Assembly (NCBI GenBank): GCA_031546715.1
Contig: JAVBKA010000043.1
Span: 1 to 9,944 of the forward strand
DNA: 9,944 bases
DNA from: JAVBKA01 sp031546715
GTDB lineage: Bacteria > Bacillota > Clostridia > Oscillospirales > UBA929
Direction: 5' to 3'
The notes under the pieces were generated by a model. It had not been told where the DNA came from, searched no databases, and worked only from the letters and a program-made list of their open reading frames with translations. Shown here one piece after another: positions 1-5,737 of the stretch. Numbering within the stretch: position 1 is the stretch's first letter; the number at the start of each line of letters is the position of its first letter. The translations under genes and the position numbers were made by a program.

Positions 1-1
1 T

Positions 2-118
2 GAAGATGTTATCAAGACTTTGGCTAGGGTTGTTTCTCCTATTCGTCATAATCGGTCTTTCCCTAGAATTTTTAAGCCTTTCTTCAACGCTAATCTTAAC
101 CTGAAATCTCATCTTTGA
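2..118 (+). pseudogene. possible C-terminal end of a DDE (IS4-like) transposase, cut by window edge
   Basis: An open frame enters from the left edge and ends at TGA 116-118, giving 38 codons. The peptide is basic and contains P-I-R-H-N-R-S-F-P-R. Many IS4-type transposases end in a similar Pro/Arg-rich tail of the form 'PIRPxRxFPR', so this may be the end of an insertion sequence lying to the left. Nothing catalytic is visible, and a 38-codon open frame can occur by chance. A pair of REP-like sequences follows at 138-255, which fits a mobile or repeat-rich neighbourhood. The identification rests only on the tail motif and is weak. Confidence 0.35.
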
Positions 119-137
119 CCTTAAGTTGTTGACATTA

Positions 138-255
138 CTCCACAGAGGGGAATAGGGATGCGGGCGATGGATTATTTCTCAACTTTAGATAAAAACAAAC
201 TACGCAACCTGACAAAATTCCACTCTGCGGAGGGGTGCCCGAAGGGCGGGGTGGT
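138..255. repeat. inverted pair of REP-like elements
   Basis: The 15-mer at 218-232 (TTCCACTCTGCGGAG) matches the reverse complement of 138-152 at 13 of 15 positions, so two short elements face each other about 65 bp apart. The right-hand element continues into a small hairpin, GCCC-GAA-GGGC at 237-247. That hairpin is flanked by two direct GGGGT copies (232-236 and 248-252) and followed by GGTTT. A short palindrome with a G-rich flank, present as an inverted doublet, is the usual design of REP/BIME elements mobilised by RAYT transposases. RAYT sequences occur at the other end of this window. Assignment to a particular REP family cannot be made from one locus. Confidence 0.5.
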
Positions 256-430
256 TTCCTTCGTAGACGTAAGTAAACACAACAATTTTGCGACCAAGTC
301 TAAAATGTGCTATTTGTAAGACTGTTAATGTTTTCAAGCCAACAATGCAGAAGTACCCGCAACTAAACAAGACAACTAAGCTTATCAAGTGCGACAGCAC
401 TAATAAGCATAACTATATATACCATCCCCA

Positions 431-655
431 AACCCAACAACACCCCGACAAATCCAATTTAATGTCGATGACAACAAATACCGATTCTAGGTTGAATCGG
501 ACGTAAGAAACGCAAATGCACAGCAAACGTTCTATGGGCATGTGGGCTAACCCAACAACACCCCGACAAATCCAATTTAATGTCGATGACAACATATACC
601 GATTCTAGGTTGAATCGGACGTGAGAAACGGAAATGCACAGCAAACGTTCTATGG
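431..655. repeat. 118-bp tandem duplication with a hairpin in each copy
   Basis: Positions 431-537 and 549-655 are the same 107-bp sequence with only three substitutions (477/595 and two near 505-516/623-634). The period is 118 bp. Each copy contains a perfect 7-bp inverted repeat, CCGATTC-TAGGTT-GAATCGG, at 481-500 and 599-618. The period is not a multiple of three, so a protein reading through both copies would change frame; this argues against the overlapping open frames on either strand being genes. The plus strand is A/C-rich, so a transcript from the minus strand would be U/G-rich. No function is recognised. Confidence 0.85.
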
Positions 656-687
656 CAAGTTGGGCAACAGAAAGGGCGCTTTGCACG

Positions 688-711
688 TTGGCGGCAGACG
701 TCTGCCGCCAA
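688..711. repeat. perfect 24-bp palindrome
   Basis: TTGGCGGCAGAC (688-699) is followed directly by its exact reverse complement (700-711), with no spacer. The palindrome is bracketed by an 8-bp direct repeat, CGCTTTGC, at 677-684 and 713-720. Just downstream, GTGCC/GGCAC (738-752) and GCCCC/GGGGC (722-726, 763-767) could form a further nested hairpin. It could be an operator, part of a structured RNA or a REP/MITE-type insertion whose target duplication is the 8-bp repeat. The sequence does not decide between these. Confidence 0.8.
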
Positions 712-1025
712 TCGCTTTGCCGCCCCGGGAAAAGGAAGTGCCCCCGCGGCACAAGCGGGACTGGGGCAAACATGCGATTAAACCAAAATCCAGCAACCCT
801 AGGCGAACAAAGTTCCCACCTACACCGATTTACCGACAACAACAGCAATCCCCCAGACCACGGCAAGAGCAGAGCCCTTTCCCTACGAGAACCGCGACAG
901 CACCAATACCAACAACGACGTTTTACGTGTAAAACAATGGCGCAAATAAAAACTGCTTAATTTGAAAATATTAATTATGAAGTTAATTACTAAGTCAAGC
1001 ACAAAGTTAAGCCGTAAATTAGTTC

Positions 1026-1031
1026 TATTAT
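1026..1031 (+). promoter_or_regulatory. tentative -10 box for the pnp transcript
   Basis: TATTAT lies at the end of an AT-rich stretch and about 150 bp before the pnp start, but no good -35 element sits 16-18 bp upstream. It is the best candidate in the leader, and a weak one. Transcription would pass an AGAGC-ATA-GCTCT hairpin (1032-1044) and the CGGGC/GCCCG hairpin with T-run described separately. Confidence 0.2.
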
Positions 1032-1060
1032 AGAGCATAGCTCTTATGGATAGTTAGGTT

Positions 1061-1084
1061 CGGGCGGTGCCCGTGATGTTTTTT
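1061..1084 (+). terminator. small hairpin plus T-run in the pnp leader (possible attenuator)
   Basis: CGGGC (1061-1065), a GGT loop and GCCCG (1069-1073) form a perfect 5-bp stem. A run of six T follows at 1079-1084. The 5-nt gap between stem and T-run and the short stem make this a weak intrinsic terminator. It could end transcripts coming from the left or attenuate pnp transcription. PNPase leader RNAs are known sites of autoregulation in enterobacteria, but that mechanism is not shown here. Confidence 0.3.
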
Positions 1085-1118
1085 CGAGCGGATTGTGATT
1101 CCTTGAGGGGAAAGCCGT

Positions 1119-1154
1119 GCTTACGCACCGACTTTCTAGGCTTACGCACCGACT
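1119..1154 (+). repeat. 15-bp direct repeat just upstream of the pnp ribosome binding site
   Basis: GCTTACGCACCGACT occurs at 1119-1133 and again at 1140-1154, a 21-bp period. The first copy together with the preceding GT makes a small GTGC-TTAC-GCAC stem. The second copy ends about 10 bp before the AGAAGGAG ribosome binding site of pnp, so the element lies in the 5' leader. It may be a recent slippage duplication or a protein/RNA binding site. Confidence 0.6.
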
Positions 1155-1163
1155 CGATAATGT

Positions 1164-1171
1164 AGAAGGAG
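1164..1171 (+). promoter_or_regulatory. ribosome binding site of pnp
   Basis: AGAAGGAG is followed by a 7-nt spacer and the ATG at 1179. This strong Shine-Dalgarno sequence fixes the start of pnp. Confidence 0.85.
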
Positions 1172-1178
1172 ATATATT

Positions 1179-3284
1179 ATGAACAAAAGAGAATACCCAA
1201 ATGCACGCAAGTTCGAAACCACTCTCGGCGGTCGCCCCTTGGTATTTGAAACAGGCAAGCTAGCTGAGCTTGCAAACGGCGCAGTTCTTGTGCGCTACGG
1301 CGAAACTGTGGTACTTGTTACCGCTACTGCCGCATCTAAGCCCCGTGACGGCTTGGATTATTTCCCGCTAAGTGTTGACTTTGAAGAGCGTCTTTATTCT
1401 GTTGGACGTATTCCAGGGAGCTTTCTCCGCCGTGAAGGTCGCCCAGGCGAAAAGGCTATTTTGGCTTCACGCTTGATTGACCGTCCGATTCGTCCGCTTT
1501 TCCCGTCTGATATGCGCAATGATGTTGCTGTTGCGGCAACTGTTATGAGTGTTGAAGCAGATTGTGCGCCTGAAATTCCTGCTATGCTTGGAGCTTCTTT
1601 GGCACTCTGTATTTCTGATATTCCGTGGGCAGGACCTGTCGCAGGCGTGTCTGTGGGCTTGGTTGACGGCAATTTAGTCATTAATCCAGGCATGGCTGAG
1701 CGTGAACGTTCGACTTTACAGCTTACTGTCGCCGGAACAATGGACAAGGTTGTTATGATTGAAGCGGGTGCTTTTGAAGTGCCTGATGATAAAATGTACG
1801 AAGCGATTATGCTTGCACATGATGAAATCAAGAAGCTATGTGTTTTCTTTGCTAAAATTGCAGAGGAAATTGGCAAGGCTAAGTTTGCGTACTCCGCATT
1901 CTCTTGCAATACTGAACTGTATGACGTTCTAAAGGCAAATGAGCTGGACAAAATCCGCCACTGCTTGGACACTGATGATAAAAACATCAGAGAAGAACGC
2001 CTTAGAGCTTGGCGTGAGGAAGTTGACGCTAAGTACGGCGAACAATTCCCCACAATGAACGCCGATATGGCTGACGTGCAGTACAAACTGCAAAAATACG
2101 TAGTTCGCCGTTGGTTACTAGACGATAGCAAGCGTGTTGACGGTCGTGGACTGTACGATGTCCGTCCGCTGTACGCCGAGGTTGGCATTCTTCCCCGCAC
2201 CCACGGCTCAGGACTGTTCAGCCGCGGACAAACTCAAGTGCTCACAACCTGCACCTTGGGCATGATTTCTGACAATCAAAAGCTTGATAACATCTTTGAC
2301 GAAGAATCAAAGCGTTACATGCATCACTACAATTTCCCATCCTACTCAGTCGGTGAAGCCAAGCCTTCACGTAGCCCAGGACGCCGCGAAATCGGTCACG
2401 GAGCGTTGGCTGAGCGTGCTTTAGAGGCAGTTATTCCAGCGGAAGCAGATTTTCCGTATGCAATCCGCTGTGTATCAGAGGTTCTATCCTCAAACGGCTC
2501 TACTTCACAGGGTAGCATTTGCGGCTCAACTCTTGCGCTGATGGATGCAGGCGTACCCATTAAAGCACCTGTTGCAGGTATCTCCTGCGGTTTAGTCACA
2601 GAAGGTGACCGTTGGATGACATTTACTGATATTCAGGGTCTTGAGGACTTTTACGGCGATATGGACTTTAAGGTCGCCGGAACAAAAACAGGTATTACCG
2701 CAATCCAAATGGATCTTAAAATTGACGGCTTAACACCTGAAATTATTAAGAGCGCGTTTGAGCTGACACAAAAAGCCCGTTACGACATCTTGGATGATAT
2801 CATGATTCCGTGCATCGCAAAACCAAGAGAAGAGCTTTCACCATACGCACCGAAAATGATTACAATGACTATCGACCCTGAAAAAATCCGTGACGTTATC
2901 GGCAAGGGCGGCAGTGTTATTCAAAAAATCGTTGCAGATACTGGCGCAAAAATCGATATTGAGGACGACGGACGAATCTTTATTGCGGCTATTAACAAAA
3001 ATGACTGCGAAAAGGCTCAGAAAATTATCCAAGCCATCGTTTTTGAACCAACTGTGGGCGGTATGTATTTAGGCAAGGTAACACGTATTATCCCAATCGG
3101 CGCATTCGTTGAATATGCCCCCGGCAAGGAAGGTCTTGTTCATATTTCCAAGCTTGACCAAGCTCGTGTTGCAAAGGTTGAGGATGTTGTGAATGTAGGC
3201 GACCAAACTTGGGTAAAATATCTAGGAGTTGACGAAAAGGGCAGACATAACCTAAGCCGCAAGGACGCTATTCCGTTAGATTAA
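1179..3284 (+). CDS. pnp: polyribonucleotide nucleotidyltransferase (PNPase)
   Basis: This gene encodes cytoplasmic polynucleotide phosphorylase, which degrades RNA 3'-to-5' using phosphate and releases nucleoside diphosphates; it can also add tails in reverse. The 701-residue length matches the family's usual 700-730. Domain order is a first RNase PH core (about 10-140, with F-F-R-R-like L-R-R-E-G-R-P near 84-90), an all-helical linker (about 240-310), and a second, catalytic RNase PH core. The catalytic core carries G-R-R-E-I-G-H-G near 400 and D490, D496 and K498 in the E-D-F-Y-G-D-M-D-F-K segment; these align with E. coli D486, D492 and K494. A KH domain follows with the GKGG loop at 575-578, then an S1 domain from about 627 that ends only a few residues before the stop, without a long acidic tail. 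All key residues are present. The ATG is fixed by AGAAGGAG seven bases upstream. The downstream M16 peptidase gene matches the Firmicutes pnp neighbourhood. Confidence 0.97.
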   Translation: MNKREYPNARKFETTLGGRPLVFETGKLAELANGAVLVRYGETVVLVTATAASKPRDGLDYFPLSVDFEERLYSVGRIPGSFLRREGRPGEKAILASRLIDRPIRPLFPSDMRNDVAVAATVMSVEADCAPEIPAMLGASLALCISDIPWAGPVAGVSVGLVDGNLVINPGMAERERSTLQLTVAGTMDKVVMIEAGAFEVPDDKMYEAIMLAHDEIKKLCVFFAKIAEEIGKAKFAYSAFSCNTELYDVLKANELDKIRHCLDTDDKNIREERLRAWREEVDAKYGEQFPTMNADMADVQYKLQKYVVRRWLLDDSKRVDGRGLYDVRPLYAEVGILPRTHGSGLFSRGQTQVLTTCTLGMISDNQKLDNIFDEESKRYMHHYNFPSYSVGEAKPSRSPGRREIGHGALAERALEAVIPAEADFPYAIRCVSEVLSSNGSTSQGSICGSTLALMDAGVPIKAPVAGISCGLVTEGDRWMTFTDIQGLEDFYGDMDFKVAGTKTGITAIQMDLKIDGLTPEIIKSAFELTQKARYDILDDIMIPCIAKPREELSPYAPKMITMTIDPEKIRDVIGKGGSVIQKIVADTGAKIDIEDDGRIFIAAINKNDCEKAQKIIQAIVFEPTVGGMYLGKVTRIIPIGAFVEYAPGKEGLVHISKLDQARVAKVEDVVNVGDQTWVKYLGVDEKGRHNLSRKDAIPLD

Positions 3285-3296
3285 CAAATTTTAGGC

Positions 3297-3354
3297 GGTG
3301 TCGCTCACGGCGTATTTCCTCAGCCAAGGCTGAGGTACGCTCTTGGGCGACATC
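3297..3354 (+). repeat. large imperfect hairpin between pnp and the M16 peptidase gene
   Basis: The core is CCTCAGCC-AA-GGCTGAGG (3318-3325 / 3328-3335), a perfect 8-bp stem. It is extended by GCGTA (3310-3314) pairing with TACGC (3336-3340) across a TTT bulge. The outer arms GGTGTCGC (3297-3304) and GCGACATC (3347-3354) pair with one G-T wobble. It fills nearly the whole gap between the two genes. No T-run follows, so it is not a good intrinsic terminator. It could be a transcript-stabilising or processing structure that lets pnp and the downstream genes be expressed at different levels, or a REP-type insertion. Confidence 0.75.
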
Positions 3355-3366
3355 GTTCGTTTATGC

Positions 3367-3374
3367 AGGGAGAG
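3367..3374 (+). promoter_or_regulatory. ribosome binding site that decides the M16 peptidase start
   Basis: AGGGAGAG lies 6 nt before the TTG at 3381 and downstream of the in-frame ATG at 3363. The bases before that ATG (CATCGTTCGTTT) offer no Shine-Dalgarno match. This favours TTG 3381 over ATG 3363. Confidence 0.55.
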
Positions 3375-3380
3375 ATTGCT

Positions 3381-4625
3381 TTGGAGAAAAAAACATTAGA
3401 CAACGGCGTTCGCATTATTTACGAGGAAATCCCCTATGTCCGTTCCGCCGCAGTGGGCTTTTGGGTTCGCAGTGGGTCGCGCACTGAGCCTGAAAATCTC
3501 AGCGGTATATCCCATGCCATAGAGCATATGGTTTTTAAAGGCACAGCCACGAGAACCTCCGCTCAAGTCGCCGAGGAAATGGACGCTATCGGCGGTCAGG
3601 TCAACGCCTTTACCACCAAGGAGCTGACCAGCTTTTACGCCCGCGCCCTTGATAGTCACCTCGATGTGGCTATCGACCTGCTGGGGGATATTTTCTTCGA
3701 ACCGAAGATTTCAGAAGAGGACTGGGCTGTGGAGCGCGGGGTTATTCTTGAGGAAATCGGCATGTATGAGGATAGTCCTGAGGACTTGGTGGGGGAAGAG
3801 CTTTTCAAAAAAGTGTTTGAGGGGTACAGCCTTGGTCGCCCGATTTTAGGCACGCCTGAAACCTTAAAAGCTATGAACGCCGAAACCATTGCAACCTATA
3901 AAGCTAACAACTATGCACCCAAGGACATTGTTGTCAGCCTTTCGGGACATTTTTCTGACCGTGACTTAAACACTTTGGCTGAACGGTTTTCCGCGTTAAA
4001 GCCTACGCCTGAACGGGAGATTGTCAAGGCTGAATATACACCGTCCTTTACAAAAAAGCAGAAGCAAATTGAGCAAAATCACCTGTGCTTAGGCTTTCCA
4101 TGCTTGCCAATGGGACACCCCGACAGATATTCACTGGCGGTTATGAACGGCATATTAGGCGCGGGAATGTCCTCACGACTATTTCAGTCCGTTCGGGAAC
4201 AAAAGGGGCTTTGCTATTCAATATACAGCTTTTCCGCCGCTCATCAGGACGCAGGACTTTTAGGCGTGTACACCGCCTTGAACAAGGAAACAGAAGCGCA
4301 GGCAATTGAGCTGACCTGTGAGGTTCTCAGGCGTTTTGCCCAGAACGGTCCAGACAAGGTCGAGGTGGAGCGCGTCCGTGAACAAATGAAGGCAAATGTG
4401 CTTATGGGGCTTGAATCAACCTCCGCCAGAATGCACCATTTGGGACAAAATGAGCTGATTCTCGGAAATGTTCCAACTCCTGATGAAATTATCTCCCGTT
4501 ATGACGCTGTAAGCGTTGAAAGTGTTCACGCACTGGCAAAGCAGGTTTTGGACTTCTCAAAGCTATCCTTCTCCGCAGTCGGAAACGTTGAAAACACTGA
4601 CTATGAGCGTATTGTAAAAAGATGA
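3381..4625 (+). CDS. M16 family zinc metallopeptidase (YmxG/MlpA-like)
   Basis: This is a zinc endopeptidase of the M16B (processing-peptidase-like) family, about 414 residues from TTG 3381. An in-frame ATG at 3363 would add six residues, but only the TTG has a Shine-Dalgarno sequence. From the TTG, the inverted zinc motif H-A-I-E-H is at 45-49, followed by M-V-F-K-G-T. The further glutamate ligand lies in V-I-L-E-E-I at about 124-125. The C-terminal half has the R-E-Q-K-G-L-C-Y-S segment with the family's Arg (272) and Tyr (279) pair, so both half-domains are present. Ala-Ile inside the HxxEH motif is a little unusual; Phe-Leu or Phe-Ile is commoner. There is no signal peptide. In B. subtilis the homologue next to pnpA is ymxG/mlpA; its physiological substrate is not settled. 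The stop TGA overlaps the sbcD ATG (ATGA at 4622-4625), so translation is probably coupled to the DNA-repair genes. Confidence 0.92.
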   Translation: MEKKTLDNGVRIIYEEIPYVRSAAVGFWVRSGSRTEPENLSGISHAIEHMVFKGTATRTSAQVAEEMDAIGGQVNAFTTKELTSFYARALDSHLDVAIDLLGDIFFEPKISEEDWAVERGVILEEIGMYEDSPEDLVGEELFKKVFEGYSLGRPILGTPETLKAMNAETIATYKANNYAPKDIVVSLSGHFSDRDLNTLAERFSALKPTPEREIVKAEYTPSFTKKQKQIEQNHLCLGFPCLPMGHPDRYSLAVMNGILGAGMSSRLFQSVREQKGLCYSIYSFSAAHQDAGLLGVYTALNKETEAQAIELTCEVLRRFAQNGPDKVEVERVREQMKANVLMGLESTSARMHHLGQNELILGNVPTPDEIISRYDAVSVESVHALAKQVLDFSKLSFSAVGNVENTDYERIVKR

Positions 4626-5737
4626 AGCTTCTGCATATAGCCGATTTGCATATCGGTAAAATATTTTCCGGTTACAATCTGCTGGAGGACCAACGCCACA
4701 TTTTGCGGCAGGTCCTTCGGCTTGTTTGCGTTCATAAGCCTGACGCAGTGCTTGTTGCGGGGGATGTGTACGATAAGCAAGTGCCCTCCGCAGAGGCGGT
4801 GCTTCTTCTTAATGAATTTTTGGAGGAGCTTGTCCCCCTAACTAAGGTTTTTTTAATTGGCGGCAACCATGACTCCCTTGACAGGCTGAGTTTTGCGGGG
4901 GGAATTCTTTCGTCGGTTGGGCTACATATCGCAAAAGCCTATGACGGCACATTGCAGCGTGTGGCGCTGAACGACGAATTCGGCAAGTTGTATATCACGC
5001 TACTACCCTACATACGACCCTCCGCAGTCAGGCGGTTTATGGAGGGGGATACTGATAACCTCTCGTATAATATGGCGGTTGAGTATGCGCTGTCCGCCAC
5101 CCCTGTGGATAAAACTGTGAGAAATGTTTTGCTGGCGCATCAATATGTCGCCACGGCGGGAGTTGACTGCGCAAAGCCAGACGACAGCGTCCACCAAATC
5201 GGAGGCGTAGACCGTATCGAGGCGGCACTTTTTGCGGATTACGACTATGTGGCGTTAGGGCATTTGCACGAAATGGCGAAGGTGACCGAGGGTGTGTACT
5301 ATTCGGGAACGCCGCTGAAATACTCCTACTCCGAGGTAAATCACACAAAATGTGCATTACTTGTGGATATTGTGGACAAAAACGTTGCGCCTACGGTGAC
5401 GCCTCTGCCCTTGACGCCACAGCGAGATGTCCGTCAGCTTCGGGGCAGCTTCGCCGAGCTTGCGATTCCTCTTGCGTATACTGAGGACTATGTAAATATT
5501 ACCCTGACGGACGACGACGAAGTCATGGACGCTCACGCCAAGCTGCGTGAGATTTACCCTAATTACACCGACATTAGATACGACAACAAGAGAACCAGAG
5601 CTGTGCTTGTTGACCTTGAAGCAAGCGAATTAGAGGAGCTGTCCCCCTTTGAGCTTTTTGAAGGCTTTTACAGACAGCAAAACGGCGGAGAAATGACGGA
5701 ATTTCAACGCAAGGTAGTAAGGCAGGTGCTTGAATGA
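4622..5737 (+). CDS. sbcD: exonuclease subunit SbcD (Mre11-type phosphoesterase)
   Basis: This 371-residue protein is the metal-dependent nuclease subunit of the SbcCD complex, which cuts hairpins and degrades double-stranded DNA ends with ATP-driven help from SbcC. All five calcineurin-like phosphoesterase motifs are visible: A-D-L-H-I-G (D8, H10), G-D-V-Y-D (D48), G-N-H-D (N82, H83), L-A-H-Q (H173) and G-H-L-H (H214, H216). G-T-P-L-K-Y-S follows at about 230-236, as usual in SbcD. The C-terminal part after about 270 is the capping/SbcC-binding region. Length is close to the usual 370-410. The start ATG overlaps the peptidase stop by four bases, and the stop overlaps the sbcC start in the same way. 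No strong ribosome binding site is seen before the ATG, so reinitiation is likely. Confidence 0.96.
   Translation: MKLLHIADLHIGKIFSGYNLLEDQRHILRQVLRLVCVHKPDAVLVAGDVYDKQVPSAEAVLLLNEFLEELVPLTKVFLIGGNHDSLDRLSFAGGILSSVGLHIAKAYDGTLQRVALNDEFGKLYITLLPYIRPSAVRRFMEGDTDNLSYNMAVEYALSATPVDKTVRNVLLAHQYVATAGVDCAKPDDSVHQIGGVDRIEAALFADYDYVALGHLHEMAKVTEGVYYSGTPLKYSYSEVNHTKCALLVDIVDKNVAPTVTPLPLTPQRDVRQLRGSFAELAIPLAYTEDYVNITLTDDDEVMDAHAKLREIYPNYTDIRYDNKRTRAVLVDLEASELEELSPFELFEGFYRQQNGGEMTEFQRKVVRQVLE

Larger units (their letters stand above)
119..1178. other. gene-free repeat-rich region upstream of pnp
   Basis: No open frame here has a convincing start, ribosome binding site or recognisable protein family. 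The longest frames (621-932 plus, 634-960 plus, 459-866 minus) run through the tandem repeat and the palindrome. They encode low-complexity Pro/Arg/Gln- or Cys/Ser/Leu-rich peptides typical of non-coding DNA. Positions 780-920 are strikingly poor in G and T on the plus strand. A 7-bp inverted repeat, GTTTTAC-GT-GTAAAAC, lies at 920-935, and 961-1032 is AT-rich. rpsO, which commonly precedes pnp in bacteria, is not in these 1.1 kb. Confidence 0.6.

Noticed and set aside
129..157. TTGACA at 129-134 with AATAGG as a promoter
   Set aside because: The -35 box is perfect, but the only -10 candidate at the right distance is poor and there is no gene downstream for about 1 kb.
431..655. CRISPR array
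   Set aside because: There are only two copies, the repeated unit is over 100 bp with just an 11-bp gap between copies, and no cas gene is present.
459..866. Minus-strand open frame of 135 codons across the tandem repeat and palindrome
   Set aside because: It runs through both copies of a 118-bp repeat, whose period changes frame, and through a perfect palindrome. The peptide is low-complexity with no family signature, and no ribosome binding site supports the start.
621..960. Two overlapping plus-strand frames of 103 and 108 codons
   Set aside because: Both are Pro/Arg/Gln/Thr-rich products of A/C-rich DNA, in different frames over the same bases, without a Shine-Dalgarno sequence or recognisable domain.
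1394..2200. Long minus-strand open frame of 268 codons inside pnp
   Set aside because: It is antisense to a complete, motif-perfect PNPase, is Ser/Arg-rich as expected from reading the complement of such codons, and has no convincing start signal.
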